A stretch of DNA of 17,677 nucleotides, from the NCBI GenBank assembly GCA_044356825.1, contig JBIKVM010000044.1, forward strand, positions 1-17,677. Direction: 5' to 3'. The stretch's first letter is position 1. Each line of letters begins with the position of its first letter. The DNA comes from JAUREX01 sp044356825 (lineage in GTDB: Bacteria; Pseudomonadota; Alphaproteobacteria; Rhodobacterales; Rhodobacteraceae). Positions 6,720 through 14,314 of the stretch are shown one piece after another. The translations under genes were made by a program, and so were the position numbers. The notes under the pieces are model-generated. The model did not search any database and was not told the origin of the DNA. It saw nothing but the letters and a program-made list of their open reading frames with translations.

Positions 6720-7606
6720 ACGGGCCCGCCCAGCGCATGATGATCGGCATGATCGCGAGAGCGGCCGATCCGGTCTTCCGCCGCCGCGCCTTCACGCATC
6801 TGACCATCTTCGCGCTGATCATCGGCGTATGGGAATGGGCGGGCCGGACGGGGCGGCTCAATGACCTCATCATGCCCGCGCCGAGCGCCATCGCCGAGGC
6901 GTTCTGGCGCCTCTATGCCGTCACCGGCGAAGTCTATTGGCACTTCTTCGTGACGCTTTACGAGGCGGTGGCAGGATTTCTCATCGGCGCGGGCATCGGC
7001 ATGGGCCTTGCGATCGCGGCCGCACTGAGCCTCGGGTTCCGCCGCTACATCGCGCCCTACGCCATCGCGCTGAACGTGACGCCCGGCATAGCCGTGACGC
7101 CCATCTTCATCGCATGGTTCGGATTCGGCTGGTCCTCGAAGATCGCGCTCGCAGCCCTCATCGTCTTCTTTCCGGTGTTCGTGAACACGCTCTCGGGGTT
7201 GCTCAGGACGGACCGGGACACCGCGGAGCTCTTTCGCGCGCTCGGGGCGAGCAAGGCACAGACATTCTTCAAGCTGATGGTCCCGAACGCGGCGCCGATG
7301 ATCTTCGCAGGGTTCAAGATCGCGATGACCAGTGCCCTCGTCGGGGCCATCGTCGCGGAATTCGCCTCTGCGACCGAGGGTATCGGTATCCTCATGCAGC
7401 GCTATTCGCACAAGCTCGACATCGCCGCGTCGATCGCGGTGCTGCTGAGCATGTCGCTGATGGGGCTGCTGCTGTTCACCTTGATGGAAGAGATGGACCG
7501 GAGGGTCGTCTTCTGGAAGCATCAGGGCAGGCTCGATGCCGTCGCCCGAAAGCGCCACCGCCGCTGGGGCGGGCTGGCAACGGAAAAGGAACAGGCGCGC
7601 GCGTAA
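6716..7606 (+). CDS. ABC transporter permease, NitT/TauT type, second of two
   Basis: Inner-membrane permease of 296 residues, clearly homologous to the preceding one. It shows L-I-M-P-A-P-S at 51-57, V-T-P-G-I-A-V-T-P in the middle and an EAA loop at 170-190 with E-L-F-R-A-L-G-A-S-K. The start ATG overlaps the upstream stop (ATGA), implying translational coupling. Two different permeases in one set suggest a heterodimeric channel, unlike taurine or sulfonate systems that use one permease gene. The C-terminus has a long basic tail (R-K-R-H-R-R), probably cytoplasmic. The binding-protein gene follows after 68 bp. Confidence 0.93.
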   Translation: MNGPAQRMMIGMIARAADPVFRRRAFTHLTIFALIIGVWEWAGRTGRLNDLIMPAPSAIAEAFWRLYAVTGEVYWHFFVTLYEAVAGFLIGAGIGMGLAIAAALSLGFRRYIAPYAIALNVTPGIAVTPIFIAWFGFGWSSKIALAALIVFFPVFVNTLSGLLRTDRDTAELFRALGASKAQTFFKLMVPNAAPMIFAGFKIAMTSALVGAIVAEFASATEGIGILMQRYSHKLDIAASIAVLLSMSLMGLLLFTLMEEMDRRVVFWKHQGRLDAVARKRHRRWGGLATEKEQARA

Positions 7607-7624
7607 CAGGGTCAGGCGCGCGCC
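7594..7624 (+). repeat. GC-rich inverted repeat spanning the second permease stop codon
   Basis: GGCGCGCGC (7594-7602) and GCGCGCGCC (7616-7624) pair perfectly around a 13-base loop that contains the TAA stop. It sits between a permease and its binding-protein gene, where such hairpins can protect or separate mRNA segments. The arms are simple GC alternations, so chance is a real alternative. Confidence 0.35.
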
Positions 7625-7674
7625 CCATGACTGCGTCCGCCAGATCTGCGGACAGAACCCGGGGAGGAAGAAAA

Positions 7675-8748
7675 GTGAAACTTTCAACAGCCAACTTCAT
7701 GCGCGCAGGCGCTGTATTCGTCGCAGGGCTCGGGCTCGGCGCGGGCACCGCAATGGCGCAAGACACGCTCAACGTGCTCATCGCCAACGAGCGGTCGAAC
7801 ACCTTCTATGGCATGTTCATCGCGCAAGAGCTCGGCTATTGGGAAGACGTCGGCATCACGGTGAACTGGCTGTCGTCCTCGACGACCATTCCCTATGTCG
7901 CGTTCCTGTCGAACGGGCAGGCCGACCTCGTGATGTTCGACGCGGCCCAGACAATGCAGGCCGTCGATGCCGGGCAGGACTTCAAGATCATCTACGAGGA
8001 CATGCAGTATGCTCCGGAGGCGCTCTATGTCGCCGCCGACAGCGACATCACCGAGATCGCGCAACTCAAGGGCAAGACCATCGGCCTTGTCAGCGACCGC
8101 GACCGCATCATCGCGCAGGTTGCGCTCGAAAGCGCGGGCCTGACCATCGATGACGTCTCGACCGTGGTTCTCGGCGAAGGTGGGCCGACGCTGGCCAACG
8201 CGTTCATCCGCGGGACCGTGGCCGCCGTCGCGGGCGGGGCAACCGAGTTGAATTCGATCCAGGCCGCCGGGGTTCCGATCCGCAACATCACGCCGCCCGA
8301 AGTGGCGGAGAACCCCGCCAACTCCTTCGCGATCCGCACGGACCGCATCGAGGAACTGCGCGACCCGGTTGAGCGCTTCTTCCTTGCCTGGTCGAAGGGG
8401 ATGGAAGCCGGCCGCCTCGATCTGCAGATGAGTGCAGCGATCATGTCCGTCGCGGTGCCCGAGCAGTGGCAGAACGTCGATGTCGGTCGGGCGCATCTCG
8501 AGCTTGCCGCGATGAAGCTGCACGAACCGCTGTCGGACAAGCGCGGCGCGCTGCATCCCGACATGTGGGCCCGTGTCCAGCCCGTGCTGGTCAGCGTGGG
8601 CGAGATCAGCAAGACGCACGACCCTGCGACCTTCACCGATGGCAGCTTCATCGAGGCCGCCAACCAGTACAACGTGGAAGAGCTTCAGGCCGACGTCGCC
8701 GAGTGGATCGCGAACAACAAGGACCGCTACGACGCCATGGCGAAGTGA
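7675..8748 (+). CDS. ABC transporter substrate-binding protein, NMT1/THI5-like (NitT/TauT type)
   Basis: Periplasmic binding protein of 357 residues. A GTG start at 7675 is chosen because AGGAAG lies five bases upstream and it gives a clean signal peptide: M-K-L at the start, a hydrophobic stretch about 11-24 and A-M-A before predicted cleavage at 28/29. The frame remains open far upstream inside the permease gene, but that part is a shadow of the permease. The mature protein begins D-T-L-N-V-L-I-A and continues with F-I-A-Q-E-L-G-Y-W-E-D-V-G-I-T-V, the hallmark of the NMT1 family, then N-G-Q-A-D-L-V. No lipobox cysteine is present, so it is free in the periplasm. It is the last gene of this unit before a strong terminator. 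Ligand unknown. Confidence 0.94.
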   Translation: MKLSTANFMRAGAVFVAGLGLGAGTAMAQDTLNVLIANERSNTFYGMFIAQELGYWEDVGITVNWLSSSTTIPYVAFLSNGQADLVMFDAAQTMQAVDAGQDFKIIYEDMQYAPEALYVAADSDITEIAQLKGKTIGLVSDRDRIIAQVALESAGLTIDDVSTVVLGEGGPTLANAFIRGTVAAVAGGATELNSIQAAGVPIRNITPPEVAENPANSFAIRTDRIEELRDPVERFFLAWSKGMEAGRLDLQMSAAIMSVAVPEQWQNVDVGRAHLELAAMKLHEPLSDKRGALHPDMWARVQPVLVSVGEISKTHDPATFTDGSFIEAANQYNVEELQADVAEWIANNKDRYDAMAK

Positions 8749-8766
8749 TCCGCCTTTCTATCTGAC

Positions 8767-8796
8767 TGAAGGGGCGCCCAGGCGGGCGCCCCTTCA
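8767..8796. terminator. Strong Rho-independent-type terminator hairpin
   Basis: A perfect 13-bp stem, TGAAGGGGCGCCC (8767-8779) and GGGCGCCCCTTCA (8784-8796), with the loop AGGC. It lies 18 bases after the binding-protein stop and before the convergent DUF917 stop at 8865. A short broken T-run (CGTTTGGGGGTTT) follows on the plus strand. It ends the plus-strand operon and may also stop transcripts from the minus strand. Confidence 0.85.
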
Positions 8797-8864
8797 CGTT
8801 TGGGGGTTTCGGTCGGCGCGGCTGACGCGACCCGCGCGCCCGCCACCAACGCCCATGGGCGGGA

Positions 8865-9950
8865 TCAGCCATGTGCCTGCAGCGGCACATGGTCGTGGTC
8901 GTACTTGAAGTAGCGCGGACCGACGAGTTCGATGCCGCCGGGACTGCGCCAGGCCGGGTCGCAGGGCCAGGCAAGGGCGATCAGCCGCTGTCCGTATTTG
9001 AGCGCATCAGTGGTAACAGGGGTGCCGCTGTCGGCCTCAACCACGGCGATGAGGTCGGGCGTGCTCGCGACGAATTCTCCGTCCCGTTCAGCCATCAGGA
9101 ATTCGTTCTGGAAATCGAGGCGCAGCGTGCGCGATTTCCACTCTTCCACGCCGCTGAACATCGCCTTACCACGGGCAAATCCGCCCTCGGTCCGCCGCTC
9201 GATGTCGACCACACGGCCGTGGAAGAGTTCCTGTGCGCCAAGGATGTCCTTCAGGGCCGCGATCGGGTCGCCATGGGCCGCGCGTGTTGCCCGCAGTGTC
9301 CGACCGATCCGGGCGCACAGCGACAGCGTGCCCTTGACCGACCCCTCGCGCGCCACCTTGCCCGACATCGGATAGAAGGTCAGGAGGGCCGAGCCTCCCA
9401 TCTCGATCGTCGCCGCCCGGGCGAGGCGCTCGGTCCAGGCGTTCGAGACGGTATCGAGGACCAGACTGTTACCCTTGTCGTCGCACAGCACCATCGGCGT
9501 CGCGGACACGCCGTGCAGCGTCCAGGTGACCATCTGCAACTCGGGATAGGCCCTCCCCATGCCGTCGGCATCCACCATGGGCAGGCCGGTGGCGGCGGCC
9601 ACGACAAACGGGACACAGGAATTGACCCCTCCCGCCTCGCCGCACAAAACTGCATCGATCCTGCGGCCCATGACCTTTTCGAGGCTGCGGAATGCGTTCA
9701 GCAACTCGTCGCCCTGCGGCAGCTTTTCCGTCATCACCGTGGGGGCGCCCATCATGCAGGCCGGGACGACAAGGGCGTCATCGGACAGATCGTCCGCGCT
9801 GATCAGGCGGACGGGGCCATGCTTGCGGATGGCCTGCTGTGCCATCAGCTTGCCAATGTAGGGATCGCCCCCGCCACCCGTCCCGAGAACTGCACCGCCG
9901 ATCGCGATGTCTTCGAGATCTTCGGCATGGATCATGTGGCTAGCGGTCAT
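8865..9950 (-). CDS. DUF917 / S-Me-THD family protein, second of a tandem pair
   Basis: A 361-residue protein of the DUF917 family (PF06032), which I recall was renamed S-Me-THD after a member acting on an S-methyl thiohydantoin. Motifs include G-T-G-G-G-G-D-P-Y-I-G (23-33), E-A-G-G-V-N-S (105-111) and D-A-D-G-M-G-R-A-Y-P (127-136). They occupy the same positions in the neighbouring paralogue, which is also 361 residues long. The ATG at 9950 is chosen over the open extension to 10007 because AAGGAG lies seven bases upstream and the N-terminus then matches the paralogue. No signal peptide is seen; cytoplasmic. It is the last gene of the long minus-strand operon, 78 bp after the first DUF917 gene. 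It probably works with HyuA on a cyclic amide or related compound, which is inference. Confidence 0.9.
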   Translation of the reverse strand: MTASHMIHAEDLEDIAIGGAVLGTGGGGDPYIGKLMAQQAIRKHGPVRLISADDLSDDALVVPACMMGAPTVMTEKLPQGDELLNAFRSLEKVMGRRIDAVLCGEAGGVNSCVPFVVAAATGLPMVDADGMGRAYPELQMVTWTLHGVSATPMVLCDDKGNSLVLDTVSNAWTERLARAATIEMGGSALLTFYPMSGKVAREGSVKGTLSLCARIGRTLRATRAAHGDPIAALKDILGAQELFHGRVVDIERRTEGGFARGKAMFSGVEEWKSRTLRLDFQNEFLMAERDGEFVASTPDLIAVVEADSGTPVTTDALKYGQRLIALAWPCDPAWRSPGGIELVGPRYFKYDHDHVPLQAHG

Positions 9951-10028
9951 CGGGGGCTCCTTCCCGTGCCGGGGCAGGGGCGGCCCCCCGGCGGAACTCG
10001 AGAACAAGGACTGGCGGCAAAGTCAGAC

Positions 10029-11114
10029 TCATGCGGCCAGCGGGGTGAAGGTGAGATCGGGGTAGCCAAAGCAGGCGGGGCCAACGACGGCCATCGCCTC
10101 GGGCGTCTTCAGCAGGGCATGGGCAGGTAACCCGATGGTCGCCAGCCGCATGCCATAGCGCAGGATTTCGGTGGTGATCGGTTCGCCCGTGTCAAGATCG
10201 AGGTTCACGATCAGGTCTGGCACCATGATGACGGCGCGACCATCGACCCAGAGCACGAGGTTCTCGTTCTGGATCGCGATCCGTGCCTGTGCGCCGTGCC
10301 ACTCGCCGGTTCCGGCGATTTGTGCCTCGCCCCTCGCGAAACCGCCCTGCAGGTGCCGTCGGACATCCGTCACCTTGCCGGTGAAGAACAGCCGCGCGCC
10401 GGTATCGCGACAGATGCGGTCGACCACGTCGTGCCGCTTCGCACGGGCATCAAGCACGGTGCGCCCAATCGTCAGGGCCTGCGTCAGTGTCTCCGGAACG
10501 GCTGCCCGCCGGACGAAATCGGCCCGCATCGGTGCGATAGCCAGCCCCGCCCCGGCACCCATCGCGACAGAGGTGTCGCGGGCAAAGCGTTCGAGCCAGT
10601 ACATGTCCTTGACGTCGCGAAAGACCACGACGTTGCCCTTGTCATCCGCGATGGCTGCCGGTGCGGCCTTGGCGCCGTAGATGAAGAAGGTCGTCATCTG
10701 GACTTCGGGAAAGGCGCGGCCCATGCCATCGCCGTCCAGGACCGGCAACCCGGCGAGCGCAGCCGCGATGACGGGTTCGATCGAGTTGGCACCCCCGATC
10801 TCGGCGCTGATGAGTGCTGAAGTGCGCACGCCCAGCGTATCCTCGACGGCACGCAGGGCGCGGTAGCATTCCCCGCCTTCCTCGATCTTCTCGATCCCGA
10901 CCACGGGGGCGCCGATCCCGCCCACTTCACCCACCCAAGCCTCGTCGGGCAAAGCGCCGAGCGGCAGCACGTTCACGACCGCTCCCTTGCGTATCAGCTC
11001 GCGCGCCCGCAGCATGCCGATATAGGGGTTGCCGCCGCCACCCGTGCCCAGCAGCGCGGCGCCGATCGAGAGCGGCAGCAAGTCGGCTTCGGTCAGGGGC
11101 CATGCGTCAGACAT
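10029..11114 (-). CDS. DUF917 / S-Me-THD family protein, first of a tandem pair
   Basis: A 361-residue cytoplasmic protein homologous to the next gene. It shows G-T-G-G-G-G-N-P-Y-I-G (23-33), E-I-G-G-A-N-S (105-111) and D-G-D-G-M-G-R-A-F-P (127-136). The frame is open further upstream to 11258, but that part lies inside the hydantoinase gene. The ATG at 11114 gives an N-terminus that lines up with the paralogue and overlaps the hydantoinase stop by 8 bp (ATGTCTGA), a sign of translational coupling. DUF917 genes commonly accompany HyuA-type genes, so the two products plausibly form a complex or act in sequence. Whether the two DUF917 copies are a heteromer, or one is inactive, cannot be read here. 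Confidence 0.9.
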   Translation of the reverse strand: MSDAWPLTEADLLPLSIGAALLGTGGGGNPYIGMLRARELIRKGAVVNVLPLGALPDEAWVGEVGGIGAPVVGIEKIEEGGECYRALRAVEDTLGVRTSALISAEIGGANSIEPVIAAALAGLPVLDGDGMGRAFPEVQMTTFFIYGAKAAPAAIADDKGNVVVFRDVKDMYWLERFARDTSVAMGAGAGLAIAPMRADFVRRAAVPETLTQALTIGRTVLDARAKRHDVVDRICRDTGARLFFTGKVTDVRRHLQGGFARGEAQIAGTGEWHGAQARIAIQNENLVLWVDGRAVIMVPDLIVNLDLDTGEPITTEILRYGMRLATIGLPAHALLKTPEAMAVVGPACFGYPDLTFTPLAA

Positions 11115-12651
11115 GGAGTTCGCCCACCGCCTTGACCCGCACGCGCGTCGCATTGCCGGGAAGATAGGCCAGCGGCACGTCCTCGACATCGACGATCTCG
11201 ATCGTGTCGGCCCGCGCACCGGCAGCGACGGCGGCGGCGGTGGCCTGTGCCTTGGCATCGTTCAGCGCTGCCTCGCGCGTCATCTCGGCAAGGGCGTAGA
11301 CGCGATCGACCTCACCGCTGACCTGCGCGATCGCTGCCCCCACGGCATTGGCAACCGCGAAGTGATCGGGCAACACCAGTTCGAGCCCCGCGATCGGACC
11401 TTCGACCAGGATCGACCCGCCGCCCACGACGATCACCGGCAGAGGTTCCGCACTGATCCGCGCGCGCTCGACGCAATCCTCGAGCAGGAAGGCGATCCGA
11501 TCGCGGGCGCGGCGGATCAGGGCTGGATCAAGGTGGCTGACCCGTGCGGGGTCGCCCAGCCGGGCCGCGCCGTCGGCGACGATGATGTCCGACGTGGTCA
11601 GGGTGGAGCCGCCGAAGATCAGCGCCTCGGTCACGATCCGGAAGCCGACCGAGCGGGGTCCGACCGCGACGCCGCCAGGACCATCAACCACCAGAGAACC
11701 ACCTCCGAGCCCAATCGAGAACACGTCCGGCATGCGGAAATTCGTGCGTACGCCGCCGACCTCTACTGCGACGGTCGCCTGCCGGGGGAAGCCTTTTTGC
11801 AGCGATCCCACGTCGGAGGTCGTGCCGCCGATATCCACCACGATGGCATCCTTCACACCCGACAGAAAGGCCGCGCCGCGCATGGAATTCGTCGGCCCCG
11901 ATGCGAAGGTCAGCACCGGGAAGCGTTCGGCAAACGCCGCATCCATCAGCGTGCCGTCATTCTGGGTCAGATAGAAGCGGCCCCCGAAGCCCACGTCCTT
12001 CAACGCGGACCGGAACGCCTCGACCACATGCCGCGACAGGTCGCGCAGGCAGGCGTTCATGATCGCGGCGTTCTCGCGCTCAAGCAGCCCGATCCGGCCG
12101 ATGTCGGATGACAGCGTGATGTGCGCGCCCGGCAGCGCATCGGCCATGATCTCGCCGGCCTTCTTCTCCATCTCGGAAGAGACGGGCGAGAAGACCGAGG
12201 AAATGGCGACTGAGTTGATCCCTCGCGCCTTGATCTGGGCGGCTATGCCGCGCAACTCGGCCTCGTCGAGGGGGCTGATGATGCGGCCGTCGAACTCGTT
12301 TCCGCCATGTGCGAGAAACCAGTGGTTGCCGAGCACGTCGCGCAGGTCTGGCGGCCAGTCCACCATGGGCGGGAGGCTTTGCGTCGCCGGCAGGCAGAGC
12401 CGGACGCATGCTGTCGGCGCCAGATCGCGCCGCTGCACCACGGCGTTCGTGAAGTGCGTCGTGCCGATCATCACCACATCCACGGCTGTGGCCTGCCTGC
12501 CGCTGGCTGCAAGCACGTCGCGCAAAGCCTGCACCACCCCGGTCATCACATCCGCGCTGGTGGGTGCCTTGACCCCTGCAACCACCTTCGTGCCGTCCAT
12601 CAGGACGGCATCCGTATTCGTGCCGCCCACGTCGATGCCGATGCGGATCAT
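11107..12651 (-). CDS. Hydantoinase/oxoprolinase A-type family protein
   Basis: A 514-residue cytoplasmic protein of the ATP-dependent hydantoinase/5-oxoprolinase A family (Hydant_A_N plus Hydantoinase_A). The actin-like ATP-binding loops are D-V-G-G-T-N-T-D (7-14) and D-I-G-G-T-T-S-D (273-280). Other family motifs are T-T-H-F-T-N-A (64-70), N-D-G-T (231-234) and F-A-S-G-P-T-N-S (249-256). Full HyuA or oxoprolinase subunits are usually near 700 residues, so this is the shorter form, and no HyuB partner gene is present. Instead the two downstream DUF917 genes probably supply the second function. The start at 12651 has AAAGGAGT upstream and overlaps the ATPase gene by 4 bp. The family hydrolyses or activates cyclic amides such as N-methylhydantoin or 5-oxoproline; the substrate here is unknown. 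Confidence 0.93.
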   Translation of the reverse strand: MIRIGIDVGGTNTDAVLMDGTKVVAGVKAPTSADVMTGVVQALRDVLAASGRQATAVDVVMIGTTHFTNAVVQRRDLAPTACVRLCLPATQSLPPMVDWPPDLRDVLGNHWFLAHGGNEFDGRIISPLDEAELRGIAAQIKARGINSVAISSVFSPVSSEMEKKAGEIMADALPGAHITLSSDIGRIGLLERENAAIMNACLRDLSRHVVEAFRSALKDVGFGGRFYLTQNDGTLMDAAFAERFPVLTFASGPTNSMRGAAFLSGVKDAIVVDIGGTTSDVGSLQKGFPRQATVAVEVGGVRTNFRMPDVFSIGLGGGSLVVDGPGGVAVGPRSVGFRIVTEALIFGGSTLTTSDIIVADGAARLGDPARVSHLDPALIRRARDRIAFLLEDCVERARISAEPLPVIVVGGGSILVEGPIAGLELVLPDHFAVANAVGAAIAQVSGEVDRVYALAEMTREAALNDAKAQATAAAVAAGARADTIEIVDVEDVPLAYLPGNATRVRVKAVGELHV

Positions 12652-13502
12652 GCCTGACTCCTTTGCTTGTCCCGCAAGGCCAGCAGGTCTTCGGCCGTGG
12701 GGAGTTCACCGTTGATGAGGGGAACCTGCGGGCGCATCGCCTCTTCCTCGGCACTGATGACCGGGACCGAGGCAAGGAGCAGGCGGGTATAGTCGTGCCG
12801 GGGGTTCTCGAAGACCCTCGCGGTCGGGCCAGTCTCGACGATCCGGCCCCGATAGAGTACGCCGACCGTTCCCGCGAAATTGCGCATGAGCGAGAGGTCG
12901 TGGCTGATGAAGAGATAGGTCAGACCGAGGCGGCGCCCCAGATCCTGTAGGAGTTCGATCACTCGGGCCTGGACCGAGACATCGAGCGCGGATGTCGGCT
13001 CGTCTAGGACCAGCAGGCGCGGCTCTACGGCCAGTGCCCGCGCGATGGCGACACGCTGCTTCTGCCCGCCCGAGAGTTCGTGCGGATAGCGGTCTGCGAA
13101 GGCTGTCGGGAGTTGGACCATCTCGAGCAGATCCGGGATCCGCGCGCGATCCTTTCCATGGGCATCGAGCGCGACCCGGATCGATTGACCGACAGTGCGA
13201 CGGGGATTTAGCGACGCACCCGGGTTCTGCCAGACCATCTGGACGGCGCTTCGGTCGGCGCCACCGAGGATCGACTGACCGTTCAGGCGGATGTCGCCCA
13301 GATCGGGCGCGGTCAGCCCCATGATCATCCGCGCGATCGTCGACTTGCCCGAACCCGACTCGCCGGCAAGGCCGTAGACGGTTCCGGGCGCGACCTGCAG
13401 CGAGACATCGTCGACCGCACGCACCTCGCCGATCAGGCGACCGAATGCGGAGCGCACCGGAAAGATCTTCGTCAGGCCGGAAATCTCGAGCGCAGGTGTC
13501 AT
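12648..13502 (-). CDS. ABC transporter ATPase, DppF/OppF-like
   Basis: Cytoplasmic ATPase of 284 residues that powers the peptide-type importer. Walker A is G-E-S-G-S-G-K-S-T (47-55), the Q-loop glutamine is Q92 in W-Q-N-P, the signature is L-S-G-G-Q (143-147), Walker B is L-L-V-L-D-E (163-168) and the switch histidine is H201. All catalytic elements are intact. W-Q-N-P-G-A-S-L-N-P-R is typical of the F-type subunit. It pairs with the D-type ATPase immediately upstream, overlapping it by 4 bp, with GGAGGGG as ribosome binding site. The C-terminal tail past 245 is short and lacks the full oligopeptide domain cysteine cluster, so I see no iron-sulfur motif. Confidence 0.94.
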   Translation of the reverse strand: MTPALEISGLTKIFPVRSAFGRLIGEVRAVDDVSLQVAPGTVYGLAGESGSGKSTIARMIMGLTAPDLGDIRLNGQSILGGADRSAVQMVWQNPGASLNPRRTVGQSIRVALDAHGKDRARIPDLLEMVQLPTAFADRYPHELSGGQKQRVAIARALAVEPRLLVLDEPTSALDVSVQARVIELLQDLGRRLGLTYLFISHDLSLMRNFAGTVGVLYRGRIVETGPTARVFENPRHDYTRLLLASVPVISAEEEAMRPQVPLINGELPTAEDLLALRDKQRSQA

Positions 13503-14314
13503 CGCGCCCCTCCGGTCAGCCGGGGCACGGCGGCGATCAGATCCCGTGTGTATTGTTCTCGGGGCGCCTCGAAGAGGCTCTGGGTCTCACCTTCTTCGAC
13601 GATCCGCCCCTGATTCATGAGGTAGGTATAGGACGCCGTCTGCCGTACCACGCCAAGATTGTGGGTGATCATGAGCAGCGCGAGCTTCTGTTCGGTCACG
13701 AGGTCCTGGAGCAGCTTGAGGATCTGGGCTTGTGTGATCACGTCGAGCGCGGTGCCCGGCTCATCCGCGATCAGCAGACGCGGCTGGCTCAGGAGTGCCA
13801 TGGCGATCAGGACCCGCTGGCGCATTCCCCCCGACAGCATGATAGGGAATGACGCGGCAACGCGCTCGGGCTCTCTCATGCGCACCTGCGCCAGAACCTC
13901 GAGCACGCGCGCCTGCCGGCCACGGCTGCTGCGGTCGCGGCCCAGTCGCCGGTCCGCGTATTTGAGGATGGTTCGCAGCTGGTCTCCCACCGTCCAGACG
14001 GGATTGAGCGACGACATCGGATCCTGGAACACCATGCTCATCGCGGTGCCGCGCAGCGCAATCCGATCACGCTCGGGTAGGGTCAGCAGATCGCGTCCTT
14101 CAAAAAGGATCCGCCCACCCTCGATCCGGGCAGGTGGCATCGGCAGCAGGCCCATGATGGCCTTCATGGTCACCGACTTGCCGGACCCACTTTCGCCCAC
14201 GAGCGCCCGTTGCGCCCCTTCCGGGATCGAGAGCGAGACGCCCCGCAATACCTCGGTCCGACGACCGTAGGTGGTGAAGCTCACGCGGAGGTTCTCGACC
14301 GACAGGAGGCTCAT
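13499..14314 (-). CDS. ABC transporter ATPase, DppD/OppD-like
   Basis: Cytoplasmic ATPase of 271 residues. Walker A is G-E-S-G-S-G-K-S (40-47), Q97 sits in F-Q-D-P-M-S-S-L-N-P, the signature is L-S-G-G-M (160-164), Walker B is L-L-I-A-D-E (180-185) and the switch is H218. The D-loop reads D-E-P-G-T-A-L-D, where D-E-P-T-T-A-L-D is the norm. The protein is shorter than typical DppD (about 320 residues) because it lacks most of the C-terminal oligopeptide-binding extension. The ATG at 14314 is chosen because it overlaps the permease stop (ATGA) and is preceded by GAGGATG; the open extension to 14416 lies inside the permease gene. It should form the heterodimeric ATPase with the next gene product. 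Confidence 0.93.
   Translation of the reverse strand: MSLLSVENLRVSFTTYGRRTEVLRGVSLSIPEGAQRALVGESGSGKSVTMKAIMGLLPMPPARIEGGRILFEGRDLLTLPERDRIALRGTAMSMVFQDPMSSLNPVWTVGDQLRTILKYADRRLGRDRSSRGRQARVLEVLAQVRMREPERVAASFPIMLSGGMRQRVLIAMALLSQPRLLIADEPGTALDVITQAQILKLLQDLVTEQKLALLMITHNLGVVRQTASYTYLMNQGRIVEEGETQSLFEAPREQYTRDLIAAVPRLTGGAR

Noticed and set aside
6937..7674. Long N-terminal extension of the NMT1-like binding protein
   Set aside because: This part overlaps the second permease in another frame. A GTG at 7675 with a good ribosome binding site and a signal peptide gives the real start.
9951..10028. GC-rich possible hairpin (CCGGGG / CCCCGG) between the two DUF917 genes
   Set aside because: Arms of six with a long loop in G/C runs; equally expected by chance at this base composition.
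8871..10130. A 419-codon plus-strand open frame across the DUF917 gene
   Set aside because: Antisense shadow of a gene with conserved motifs; no likely start signal or family match.
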